DNA from: Strigomonas culicis
Taxonomy: Eukaryota > Euglenozoa > Kinetoplastea > Trypanosomatida > Trypanosomatidae
Direction of reading: 5' to 3'
DNA: 26,486 nucleotides
Assembly: GCA_000482145.1 (NCBI GenBank)
Contig: AUXH01000236.1
Coordinates: 1 to 26,486 of the forward strand
The position numbers and the translations under genes are program-made. The stretch's first letter is position 1. Every line of letters starts with the position of its first letter. The notes under the pieces were generated by a model. The model did not search any database and had not been told where the DNA came from. It saw only the letters and a program-made list of their open reading frames with translations. Positions 1 to 8,800 of this stretch are shown one piece after another.

Positions 1-35
1 GAGAGAGGAGGAGAGAGAGAGAGAGAGAGAGAGGG
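1..35 (-). promoter_or_regulatory. Polypyrimidine (CT)n tract, probable trans-splicing signal of the next gene
   Basis: The plus strand is an almost pure GA repeat, so the transcribed minus strand is a long (CT)n tract. Every other gene in the window has such a tract shortly upstream of its start. This one lies about 1 kb past the last stop codon and points out of the window, so I infer that it directs spliced-leader addition and coupled upstream polyadenylation for a minus-strand gene beyond position 1. The acceptor AG itself is outside the window. Confidence 0.45.
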
Positions 36-326
36 AAGAGATGCCGTGCAACGAAGCTCAATCATTTACAATTACCTCAACTAACATGTCAACGTTACAC
101 GTTCTGTTATATTGACGTAAGAAAAAAAGAGGCTTATTATCGTTTTCTTTTTTTTTAGAATTCGGATTAAATGATCGTCATGATGATCATTACAGTTTGG
201 TCAGTGCAAGTATGACAGATTTGTTTTTCCTTTTCATTATTGTTATTCACCACTTTTTGTTTCCATCACACGTCAGCACCCCCAAAAAAAAACCAATAGA
301 TATAATGCTTTCCTTCATTACAGTAC

Positions 327-336
<10 letters not shown>

Positions 337-372
<36 letters not shown>
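337..372. repeat. (CA)18 microsatellite
   Basis: Eighteen uninterrupted CA units are seen directly, preceded by a short CT run. In the minus-strand transcript this reads (TG)18 and would lie in the 3' UTR or spacer after the deubiquitinase gene. It is likely to vary in length between strains. Confidence 0.95.
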
Positions 373-374
<2 letters not shown>

Positions 375-426
375 ATCGCTCTCACTCTTTACATAGTTGC
401 GCGATTAACAAGTCATTGTTTTTTTT

Positions 427-463
427 TGTGTGTTTGTGTGTTTGTGTGTTTGTGTGTGGGTGA
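427..463. repeat. Imperfect GTGTGTTT repeat
   Basis: Short GT runs alternate with TTT across about 37 nt. The stretch is roughly complementary to the CA repeat 54 nt away, so the two could pair in an imperfect stem in either strand. Confidence 0.8.
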
Positions 464-771
464 GTGTGCTTTCGCTCGCGTCCACTTTCGTTTCTCGTTT
501 TTTTTTTTTTCATGATACATAGGTCGTGAAGCTCACTACCAAATCCAAAAAAAAAAGAGACATACAGAGAGATAATATCGAAGAATGTCACAAGAACACC
601 AAAAAAGGGCAAAAATGCTAATGCTAGTAGTAAGAAGGAAATTCGTTTTCCGACACAACCGCAGCACAACTCACGCACATTCCATTATATCCGCTCCGAG
701 GTAAGATGTGCAGAGGACGACAAAATACAACACAACAACACCAACAGAAAAGAACAATAATGATATAGCAA

Positions 772-797
772 ATATATATATATATATATATATATAT
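772..797. repeat. (TA)n microsatellite
   Basis: An uninterrupted AT/TA dinucleotide run of about 26 nt is seen directly. It is self-complementary and lies in the spacer after the deubiquitinase gene. Confidence 0.9.
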
Positions 798-1058
798 AAA
801 GAAGAAAAAGAGAGTGAGAAGGGAGAGGAAGGAAAGAAAAGAAAGAGGAAACCTAAAGGGAAAAAAGGTCGCGACACGTATTTTGGAAGTAAAAAAAAAG
901 GTAAATTCTTCGTATTATTTTCCTATATTTTTATTAGTATTCTTCTTATATATTCGATTCGTAGTTTTTTTGTTCTTTTTTGTATTTTGTTTTGTTTTTT
1001 TTTTTCGCTAGGATTTGTGTATTATTATTTTTTTTCTTTCTTTTACTTGACTTCTTCT

Positions 1059-4000
1059 TTATTCGTAGAACACCAAGTAGGCGTCCTGCGCACACTCCAG
1101 CACTGTCTTCTCCTCCACAATATCAATGTCCTCGTCGTCGCAGCGGAACCACACCTCCGGCCGCGCGAGGTGGCGCACGAAGGCAATGTAGTGCCCGCCG
1201 TGCAGCGACCCGCGGTGCGTCACGATGCCGACCAGCTGCCGCTCGACGGAGGGCACGACGCGGTTGCTGCTGATGCCAAGGCCCGGGCCCGCGGCGGTGG
1301 CGGTGGCCGTGATCGGCGAGGCGGCCGGCGCCGCCTGCTGCTGCAACAGTCCAAAGGGGTCGAACTCCACCGTGTCCGCGTTGATGCGCCGCGCGCCGCG
1401 GCAGTCCATGGACCCCACGGGGCTGCTGCTGCTGAAGCGCGCGGCGGAGCCATCCTCCGGACCGGGCGAAGCCGGGGTGGGGCTCGCGGCACCCGCGAGG
1501 TGCAGTGCCACCGGCGTGCAGCAGGGCGCGGCGGTTGTGCAGTTACTCAGCAGCGCGCTGACACTCGTGCTGTTCACGGGGTTCACATACAGGTTGGCGC
1601 CCGCGCCGCCGTTGCTGGCGAAGTTGCCGTAGCCGCAGGAGCTGTTCGGGCTGAACGCCGGCGTGCTGCTCGGGGTGCGGCAGTGCGTGGTGTGCATCGT
1701 CGCGGTGTACCCCTTACTCATGAGCTCCTTTGTCGCGACGCCGTAGTCCCAGTTAGCGGCCGCGAGCTGCTGCCACAGCACCTCCTCCGGCACGACCCCG
1801 AAGCGCGACTTCATCTTCTTCAGGCTGCGCTGCTTCGCGTAGTGCTGCAGCACGGCCGTGCTCACGAAGGCCGACAGGTCCAGCCGCAGCGGCACGTGCA
1901 CCGGGCTCGTCATCTTGATGAAGTCCCGCTCCTCCGCGTCGTAGTGGAAGCGCAGGATGTGGATGGCGATGGTGCCGCCGAGCTGCGTCACGCAGGTGTG
2001 CACCTCCGCGTCGCTGTAAAGCACGTTCTCCGCGAGGGGCGCCTCCTCCTCCGCCGGGGGCGACTTGCCGCCGCCGGCGGCGGCCTCCGCGCCGTCGCCC
2101 TTTTCCCGGTGGCGCCGCTGCCGGCGCGCCTCCGCCTGCGCGCGCGCGCGGCGGTTGTGCTCCGCCTGCTCGCCCTGGCTGAGCTTGTTGAAGCAGTGCT
2201 CGCAGGCGTAGCGGTCGTGGCCGGTCAGCAGCGCCGGTTGGAAAATGTGCTTCAGGCCGTCCTCGAGCGTCTTCGCGACCGGCACGGAGAGCGCCATGAA
2301 CATCTCCTGGCGCGGGACGGTGTGGCCGCACTGCGCGCACATCACCTCCGTCCGCATGCTGCCCTCGAAGCTGATGCGTGGCGTCTCCTTCTTCGCGGCA
2401 TCTGTCTTTCCCTTATCGAACTCGTCCGCGACGCCGTTGAGGAGCGTGATGAGGAGCTCCTGCGCGTCCTGCTCCTTGTCGTCCTCGAACATGGGGTTGA
2501 TCTTGCAGATTTGCTTGTACACCTCGCGCGCGTAGCCGTACACGGTGTGCAGCACCACGTCCTCGTACGTCTCGCGCTGCAGGTGCTGCAGCAGGCTGTG
2601 TAGCGACCGCGTCAGCCGGCCGGGCATCTGCGCCGACGGCAGCTGCAGCAGCGGCCGCGCGAAGAAGACACAGCGCAGTACGCACTGCAGCACGGAGTTG
2701 AGGTAGCAGAGGCAGCACGGGTTCTCGAAGCCGGCGACGGCGGCGCGCACCAGAATGCGGTCCGTGTCACGGCGCGAATAGAGCGGCTTGGAGGGCCCGT
2801 CCGCGTCCCCCTCGGCCGGCCGCCCCTCGCCGCTCACCTGCTGCTGCAGCGCCGCCTGGTAACCGATGTAGGCGGCGGGCAGCTCCACGAGGGTGACCTG
2901 GCGCGCGCGGAAGTAACAGAGGAGCGTCAGGAGGTGCAGGAGCTGCGCCAGGTGCCGCAGGCGGTTGATGGAGGGGTAGTAGTACCGCCCGGTCAGCTTC
3001 GATGGCTGCTGCTCGCAGCGCGTACACCAGTAGAGGTAGCACCAGTTTGTGTCCGGCGCCGCGCTGTACTGCGGCGGCGAGAGGGCGACCGCCGGCGCCT
3101 TGCCGCTGCTGCTGGCATCGCTGCTGTTTGTGAGCGTGGCGGAGGCCGGGGGGCTCCGGGAGGTCTGCCCGGTGGCGCAGCCCAAGCTCTGGCCGAGCTC
3201 CTCCAGGGTGGGGTACAGTTCGACCGGCGCCAACGGGTCCTCGCCCTGCCGGCGCTGGTGCGCGGCCTCGATCTCCTTCACGAAGACGGCCGGGAAGTGC
3301 AGTCCGCCGCGCGTCTCGTACGTCGCCTGTGTGGGGTCTGCGCTCACGGCGGCCGGCACGCCGACGAAGAAGGTGTGGTGCGGGTAGCCCTGGACGCCGC
3401 CGCAGTCGTGAGAGTGGCTGTACTCGTGGTCCTGCGCGTGCCTGTGGCAGTAGCAGGCGCCACATGTGGCGCAGAGGTACAGCTCCTGCTCGGCGGCGCC
3501 GCCCTCGTGGGATGCGTCCAGGGTGGCGCTGCTGGTGGGGGCCGGCAGGCTCGCCTTCACGGAGCCGCCGAGCTTGGTGAAGAAGCGTTTCAGCGAGGTG
3601 GACGGCTTCTCCTTGCCATTGGAACTCGACGAGCCCGACAGCGTGGCGAGCGCCCCGTGGCTCGTGCGGTTGCTGCGGACGCCGTGCTTCACGGGCGACG
3701 CCGGTGCCACCGGCTGCGGGCCGCACGTACTGCAGAAAAAGAGCGGCTGGTGCGCGGGCACAGCGCCGCCGCAGAGGTGCTGCGCCGCGAAGACGCCAGC
3801 GAAGATGGCGAGGTCCACCCCTTCGATGCAGGCACAAGGCATGGAGGCGGGCTGCCGCGGTGAGTGGGGCCCACCCGGGGGCTTGGTGGTGAGCGGTGTG
3901 GCGACGGCTAGTAGGCTACCGCCGCTCGTGTGTCGGCGCGGGAGGTGCGGTGGGGTCGGGTTCGCGTCGCAGTCGACTCCCTTGCGGTGGCGGGGCGACG

Positions 4001-4445
4001 ATGGGGAAGGGTGGGGGTGGGGGCGGAGCCGATCCAAGACGCTGTTGTGGCTCGCGCTGCGCTGCTGGCCGAGGTGCTTAGGCGGTAGGGGGGCAAGAGG
4101 CGGAACGGGTGTGGTGCGAGTGGACGGGTCGTCGCGGACACGGAAGAATTCCCCCTCGTCTTCGCTGACAGGGCTGTAGAGGCTGCTGCGGCTTCGGCTC
4201 GAGTCACTCAACGACAGGGGATCGTGGTGCTGCTGCGGAGGCCTGCGACCAACACCGCCACTGCCGCCACTGCGCTGTAGCAGTTCCTTGCTGGTGAGGT
4301 TGGGGCTGGAGGAGGCGCCGGTACGCAAGCTGCTGTCTGGGTTGGCGCTGGTGCTACTCGCGGAGCCGGTGGGTTTCTTACTCTTTTTGAAAAACGAAAA
4401 AAAAGAGTGTAAGGAGTGTTTGGTACCGTGGGAACAGTCGCTCAA
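1059..4445 (-). CDS. Ubiquitin carboxyl-terminal hydrolase (USP family) with UBP-type zinc finger
   Basis: This is a cysteine protease that removes ubiquitin from proteins. Numbered from a TTG at 4443-4445, residues 1-201 are Ser/Pro/Arg-rich and look disordered. Residues 204-365 carry C-x2-C (about 237-242) and a second cluster with CATCG and His-rich spacing (about 324-365), read as a UBP zinc finger split by a Ser-rich insert. The catalytic Cys box is GFENPCCLCYLNSVLQ (Cys580, codon 2706-2708). Two CxxC pairs in the fingers region (CAQC, CEHC), a tentative UBA-like helix set (about 885-910), the His box GGHYIAF (His1085) and Asp1103/1104 before a C-terminal AYLVFYE complete the fold. The arrangement resembles the USP16/USP45/USP3 class. 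No ATG occurs in this frame between the upstream stop near 4650 and 3840-3842, so translation may begin at 3842 (927 aa), exactly before the zinc finger. The stop is TAA. Confidence 0.88.
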   Translation of the reverse strand: MSDCSHGTKHSLHSFFSFFKKSKKPTGSASSTSANPDSSLRTGASSSPNLTSKELLQRSGGSGGVGRRPPQQHHDPLSLSDSSRSRSSLYSPVSEDEGEFFRVRDDPSTRTTPVPPLAPLPPKHLGQQRSASHNSVLDRLRPHPHPSPSSPRHRKGVDCDANPTPPHLPRRHTSGGSLLAVATPLTTKPPGGPHSPRQPASMPCACIEGVDLAIFAGVFAAQHLCGGAVPAHQPLFFCSTCGPQPVAPASPVKHGVRSNRTSHGALATLSGSSSSNGKEKPSTSLKRFFTKLGGSVKASLPAPTSSATLDASHEGGAAEQELYLCATCGACYCHRHAQDHEYSHSHDCGGVQGYPHHTFFVGVPAAVSADPTQATYETRGGLHFPAVFVKEIEAAHQRRQGEDPLAPVELYPTLEELGQSLGCATGQTSRSPPASATLTNSSDASSSGKAPAVALSPPQYSAAPDTNWCYLYWCTRCEQQPSKLTGRYYYPSINRLRHLAQLLHLLTLLCYFRARQVTLVELPAAYIGYQAALQQQVSGEGRPAEGDADGPSKPLYSRRDTDRILVRAAVAGFENPCCLCYLNSVLQCVLRCVFFARPLLQLPSAQMPGRLTRSLHSLLQHLQRETYEDVVLHTVYGYAREVYKQICKINPMFEDDKEQDAQELLITLLNGVADEFDKGKTDAAKKETPRISFEGSMRTEVMCAQCGHTVPRQEMFMALSVPVAKTLEDGLKHIFQPALLTGHDRYACEHCFNKLSQGEQAEHNRRARAQAEARRQRRHREKGDGAEAAAGGGKSPPAEEEAPLAENVLYSDAEVHTCVTQLGGTIAIHILRFHYDAEERDFIKMTSPVHVPLRLDLSAFVSTAVLQHYAKQRSLKKMKSRFGVVPEEVLWQQLAAANWDYGVATKELMSKGYTATMHTTHCRTPSSTPAFSPNSSCGYGNFASNGGAGANLYVNPVNSTSVSALLSNCTTAAPCCTPVALHLAGAASPTPASPGPEDGSAARFSSSSPVGSMDCRGARRINADTVEFDPFGLLQQQAAPAASPITATATAAGPGLGISSNRVVPSVERQLVGIVTHRGSLHGGHYIAFVRHLARPEVWFRCDDEDIDIVEEKTVLECAQDAYLVFYE

Positions 4446-4526
4446 CGGCGGGAGAGACGTTTCCGTTTTCTTTTTTTTATAGTGTATGCGTTTTTTTTTT
4501 CGTTTCCTTCTTCGTATTAGTGAGAA

Positions 4527-4620
4527 CTGTTTCGATTCAAAAGATGGGAAAATGAAACAGATAAAGGAAAAAAAAACGCAAGATGCAAAGGTAAATTGAA
4601 AAAAAAAAGAAAAAAAAGAA
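4527..4620 (-). promoter_or_regulatory. Predicted spliced-leader acceptor for the deubiquitinase mRNA
   Basis: The minus strand has a T/C tract at 4597-4620. The first AG after it is at 4527-4528, about 70 nt on, which fits typical trypanosomatid tract-to-AG spacing. An mRNA starting at 4526 would have about 80 nt before the TTG at 4445. It would have no AUG until 3842. Confidence 0.5.
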
Positions 4621-4984
4621 CACAGATTATTATTATTAAAATACCTAAACTAGAGCTACATTTGCAAATATATATAAGACATGATAAGGGGAATAAATGC
4701 ATTTAAATCATACACAACAACTCATTCATCATGGTCAACAGTGCTGAGAACTGATTCCCTGACAAACAGAAAAGCAATAGTAGCCGTAATAATAATAGTA
4801 ATATAATCACAATGCGGTTCCGTGTCGCCATTTGATGGGAGGCGATGTTGTAAAAATACTCCGCCTCTCAACTGTATGGGTGTGTATCTATCTATATGTT
4901 GCTGTCCTTCTTTTCTTTTGTGTGCTCCTGTCGTTTTGGGTCTTTTTTGACCCTCGTCGAAGCCGTAATATACAGAAAACAAAT

Positions 4985-4990
4985 ACATAC

Positions 4991-5037
<47 letters not shown>

Positions 5038-5040
5038 TGT
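4985..5040 (-). repeat. 56-nt AU-rich inverted repeat (hairpin) in the 3' UTR of the TMEM107-like gene
   Basis: Arms 4985-5007 and 5018-5040 are reverse complements over 23 positions with one exception, C4998 against A5027. In the minus-strand RNA that exception becomes a G-U wobble, so the stem is continuous. The 10-nt loop region is TA repeat and can pair further. The element begins 17 nt after the TGA stop at 5058-5060. Confidence 0.8.
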
Positions 5041-5057
5041 TGAATGTTGAAAGATGG

Positions 5058-5555
5058 TCAGTAGAACATGTCGATGCCCTTGATATAGGTGTACAAGAGC
5101 GTGCCCATCTCAATGCCCGTAGGGATGATAGAGAAGATATAGAAGACGTGCCAGATGCGCGCCACGTGCGTGTGCGCGTCCCAGCAGCAGACGATGAGCA
5201 GCACGCCGGCCACCGCGTCGCACAGCGCGAGGAAGAGGTTCAGCAGCCCAAAGCGCAGGGTGCGCGCGGTCAACACGCCGATGGCGCAGAAGCACAGGCA
5301 CAGAAACGATCCCGCCAGCGCGAGATCCGTCACGCGCATGAGAAACTGGTAGTCCGCCTCGCTGTACCCCTCCGCGAGGCTGTGCTTCACGATCATCTGA
5401 TGCTTCGCCTGCGCGGCGGTGATGAGGGCAACCAGGTGGACCCACCAGAAGATCAACCGCAGCGGAATGCCAATGCTCTCATTGGGCCGACGCAGGAAGG
5501 TCGGGAAGAGACTAAAGACGCGGTGCGAGCGGTGCTGGATATAGAGGATGGTCAT
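5058..5555 (-). CDS. TMEM107-like transmembrane protein, probable ciliary transition-zone component
   Basis: The 165-residue protein has four predicted membrane segments (about 32-50, 76-95, 103-124 and 134-155) and short polar ends. Its layout and the WHVFYIFSIIPTGIEM segment in helix 4 resemble animal TMEM107, which has a WYIF...P...E pattern there and is about 140 aa. TMEM107 belongs to the MKS module at the base of the cilium, where it helps gate membrane-protein entry. A role at the flagellar transition zone is inferred here. The start at 5553-5555 is the first ATG after the inferred acceptor at 5665-5666. An in-frame ATG at 5703-5705 would add 50 AT-rich, atypical residues and lies upstream of that acceptor. 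The family call rests on recall of the pattern, not on a search. Confidence 0.7.
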   Translation of the reverse strand: MTILYIQHRSHRVFSLFPTFLRRPNESIGIPLRLIFWWVHLVALITAAQAKHQMIVKHSLAEGYSEADYQFLMRVTDLALAGSFLCLCFCAIGVLTARTLRFGLLNLFLALCDAVAGVLLIVCCWDAHTHVARIWHVFYIFSIIPTGIEMGTLLYTYIKGIDMFY

Positions 5556-5664
5556 CGCTTTTTTTTTTCTAATATATGTATACAAAGGATTAAATCTATG
5601 CTCTATTGGCTTAGTGAAGAAGAAAGTGAACTCTATGAATACGTAATGGATGTTCTTGGTGTAC

Positions 5665-5703
5665 CTTTTGGAGACAAGAGTATGAGTGAGAAGAGGAAAG
5701 GGC
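5665..5703 (-). promoter_or_regulatory. Predicted spliced-leader acceptor for the TMEM107-like mRNA
   Basis: A C/T-rich stretch on the minus strand (5671-5703) is followed by the first AG at 5665-5666. The next ATG downstream is the chosen start at 5555. The predicted 5' UTR has no earlier ATG. Confidence 0.55.
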
Positions 5704-5753
5704 ATTTAATTCATCGTGGCACCAGAAAGACGCACGCGCAGGTCTCATTTCTT

Positions 5754-5782
5754 TTGTTGTTGTTGTTGTTGTTGTTGTTGTT
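5754..5782. repeat. (GTT)n microsatellite
   Basis: About nine to ten GTT units are seen directly. In the minus-strand transcript this is (CAA)n, about 80 nt after the stop of the 1575-residue gene. Confidence 0.9.
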
Positions 5783-5862
5783 TTGTATGTGTGTGTGTGT
5801 TTTATTTTCGTTCATTTTCCCCAATTTGCTTCTTAGTAATATACAAGTTAGCATTCAGGTAC

Positions 5863-8800
5863 TCAGAAGAAGAGAGATTCCGCGTTCTCCTCGTCGCCGT
5901 CGGTTACACTCTCCTCCGCGTATTCTTCCTCCTCCTCCTCTTCTTGCTCCTCGAATCGCAGGCTAAGAATCCCATCCGGAGTCGACGCCGCGTCCCGCGC
6001 AGCGGAGCCTATCCTTCGCTCTGTGCCACGCGCATGCCTATCCCCGTCCCCCTCGTGTGTGTCGCTCTGCGGCGGCGGGGGTGGCGACCGCCGCTGCTCG
6101 TGGCGGAGGTGCAGCGAGAGGGGCAGCAGCAGCCTGCGCAGCCGCGCATCCGCTGAAAGGAGCTGCAGGGGCGCGTCCGGAGGGACGTGCTGCCACCGGC
6201 TCAGCCGCCGCTGCACGAGCGCAAAGAACTGTGGCAGCAGCTTCGCTGGCAGCGCACGCTGCGGCGCCTCCGGTGGCTCTGGTGGTGGTGGCGGTGGTGG
6301 GGCCTCCTGTGGTGCGGCGTCGTTGGGCCGCGCCGCCGCGTCGCCGCGCTTCAGCGAGAGAAACAGCTTCCGCCTCGGCTGCCCCACCGCCGCCGTTTGC
6401 GCCGGCAGCCCGGCACTCTGCTGTGGAGGCTGCGTGGTCGGCGGCGGCGGCGGCGGTGCCTGGGGCGGGCGCAGCAGCTCCTCCTGGAGATGCAGCAGCT
6501 GCTCCCGCATGTGGCTATACTCACGGTCGTCTTCTCGGTGGGAGGCACGAAACCAGAGCCTGGACGTGTCATCGAGCGTGAACTCGTGCAATAGAAGGGT
6601 GAACAAATCGGGGCGATGGGTGCTACGCGCGCCGGCCGCCGCCTGCGCGAGGGTCTGCTCGACGCTCACCCGCCAGGACGTGGCAGCTGGCGCCCCACCG
6701 TCCGCTCCCTCGGCTGCCGCCGCCGGTCGCCCTCGCTTCACCTTCCTGCCCACACCCGCCTCACCGGCCACGCGCGCATCGCTCGTTTCGGCATGCTGCT
6801 GGTGCGCATCCCAGTAGTCGATCATGTGATCAAAGAGCGCGGGACATTGCTCCAGCGCCGCCGCCGCGGCGTCCTCGCGCCAGTGGCGGGACGCGCCGGG
6901 CGCCCTGCTGCCGTAGAGGCTCACATTGTCCTCGCTGCGGTCGAGGAGGCGCTCCAGGCAGTCGCGCCGCTCGCGGCACCGCGCCGCGGCGGCCTCCACG
7001 CACCCCGCGGCAGCGGCGCCGCCGGCCTCCCTCAGCGGGACCCACAGCAGGTCCTGGAGGTGGCCTAGAGAGGCCCACGCCGCCGGCGCGCACTCCCGCA
7101 GCAGCCGCTGCCACAGGCGCCGCAGCGAGCGCACGAGCGGGTCCGAGCACACCCACAGCGACCGGCGCGGCGGCGGGCCGCAGACAGGCGGGCCTGCTGC
7201 CACCGCCGCCGCTGCCGCATGGGGAAAGACGTGAAACAGCAAGAGCGACAACAAGAAAGAGAAGAAGGATTGGACCACATGTTTCGTTTCATCACCGGAG
7301 CGGACCGAGGCCGTGGCGCGGCGGCTCTCCTCGCGCAGAAAGTTCACCGCGTAGAGGCGGTGCGGCGGCGGCGCCGCCGCATCCCCATGGGTCTCCGCCT
7401 CCTCCCTACTGCTGTTGCGGTGCTTCTGTCGCCGAGGTTTGCTTTTGGGGTTTCCATCCGCCGCCGCGCTGCTCTGGCGGTACACGACAAAAGCCTCCGC
7501 TTCATGCTCTCCCGCCGTCTTGTTGGGCTTCAGCGGTAGGGGCGTACAGAAGGCCTCTATTTGCTTCCAGAACAGATCGGTGTAACTCAAGTGAACGTGC
7601 GCGTCGATGGGTACTCGATTGGCTGCACCCGCCGCCGCATCGATCACAGAAGCACTCTCGAACACCACCAAGGGCAAGAGGAACACTTTTTCCGACTGGA
7701 ACGGGAAGAAGGCCCCAGTAGAGGTCGCTTGTTTTTGTGTGGCGGCCGACCGCTGCCCGCCACTGCTCTTTTTGTTGGCCTTCGTCTGTGGATTCGTAGC
7801 CGCAGAGACCTTTGGGGTTTCCGTCTTCTGCCTTTTCGGTTTCTTCTGGGGCTCCTCCGCGTCCTTCGCAGCGGACACACCGTAGATGCACTGCTGCTGC
7901 ATCACAAGGTTTTGGACGCAGCCCTGCCAGTATAAGTCCTCCCCGTCCTCCATCGCGCTACCGGCTGGCTCCATCAAGGGTGCCAGCACATTTGCAAACG
8001 AAAAGCTGACTGTCTGCCTGTGGTGCGGCGAGTGCGCGGGGCTGGGCGCGTGGGACGAGGCCGACGCAGCGGCGGCGGTGGCTAACGGCAGCAGCGACCA
8101 CTCAAAGGGCACGGCATCCGCCAAGTAGATGCGAGAGCCATGCGCGTGGCCCCGCGCGCGGGGCGCCTCCTGCTCCGCCTCCGCCCAGGGCTCGACGACG
8201 AAGAGCAAAAAGGTGAAGGACAGGGTGCACGGCTGGTGCGGGGTCTGCCGGCCAGCGCGGTGCTCGACGTGCAGCAGCAGGTGCAGATTAAAGAAGGAGC
8301 GCGTCTGCGGGTCCAGCCCGATCGTGCAGTTCACTCGCGCGTCCAGCTGCAGCGGCGCCCCCAGGGCAGCACACACCGACGCCGGAGGGGCCGGGGCGGG
8401 GGTCGGCGGCAGCGCAACGCGCGGCGCCGTCGCGGCCAGCAGCTGCGGCAGGTGGAAGAGCGACGGGTGCGGCGGCGGCCCCAAAGCCACGCCGGCCTCC
8501 CACGCCAGCAACTGCCGGAGGCGGTTTAGGTGCGTCTGGCACTGCCACGGGGCGCGGCTCGCACCGTCCTCGCGGCACCCCGCGACGCCGAAGAGCACCT
8601 GCAGGAAGGCGTCCACGCGCATGGCAGTGGTGTGCTGCGGCGCCGGGGTGAGCTGACACAACTCGTCTTGTAAGACCGCGGCCAGCGGCGAAGCAAAATA
8701 CGCGTGGACCAGCTGTACCTCCTCTACACTATCCTTCAAGAGAAAGGTAAAAAAGAGCTCGTTGGGGTGCGCCTCAGCCGGACCATCCGCGGAGGGCGGC

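Larger units (their letters stand above)
1..1058. other. Intergenic region / 3' UTR of the deubiquitinase gene
   Basis: This AT-rich kilobase holds no convincing gene. Its short open frames are low-complexity; those checked start at GTG and none shows recognisable domain content. It contains a GA repeat (1-35), a CA repeat (337-372), a GT-rich repeat (about 427-463), a TA repeat (772-797) and many A or T homopolymers. On the minus strand it is the 3' UTR and downstream spacer of the deubiquitinase gene. It is the longest gap in the window. Confidence 0.6.
4446..5057. other. Intergenic region between the TMEM107-like and deubiquitinase genes
   Basis: This AT-rich spacer holds the 3' UTR of the TMEM107-like gene on the right, including a strong inverted repeat at 4985-5040. 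On the left are the trans-splicing tract and the inferred 5' UTR of the deubiquitinase mRNA. No ATG occurs on the minus strand from 4446 to about 4650 in any frame. No gene is visible. Confidence 0.6.
5556..5862. other. Intergenic region between the 1575-aa and TMEM107-like genes
   Basis: The right half is the 3' UTR of the large gene and contains a (GTT)n repeat and a GT run. The left half holds the polypyrimidine tract, acceptor and a 5' UTR of about 109 nt for the TMEM107-like gene. No further gene is seen. Confidence 0.55.

Noticed and set aside
382..678. 98-codon minus-strand frame in the left spacer
   Set aside because: It starts with GTG, runs through the GT-rich repeat, is low-complexity and contains no recognisable domain.
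708..2603. 631-codon open frame on the plus strand
   Set aside because: It lies antisense to the deubiquitinase, starts in low-complexity AT-rich spacer, and is Arg/Ala/Val-rich as expected for the reverse strand of a GC-rich gene. It has no domain.
3843..4445. A cis-spliced intron explaining the missing ATG of the deubiquitinase gene
   Set aside because: Cis-introns are extremely rare in trypanosomatids, the frame is open throughout, and I saw no ATG-bearing upstream exon.
5556..5705. 50-residue N-terminal extension of the TMEM107-like protein from the ATG at 5705
   Set aside because: The predicted acceptor (5665-5666) is downstream of this ATG and the sequence is AT-rich and unlike coding DNA here. 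Acceptor mapping upstream of 5705 would reopen it.
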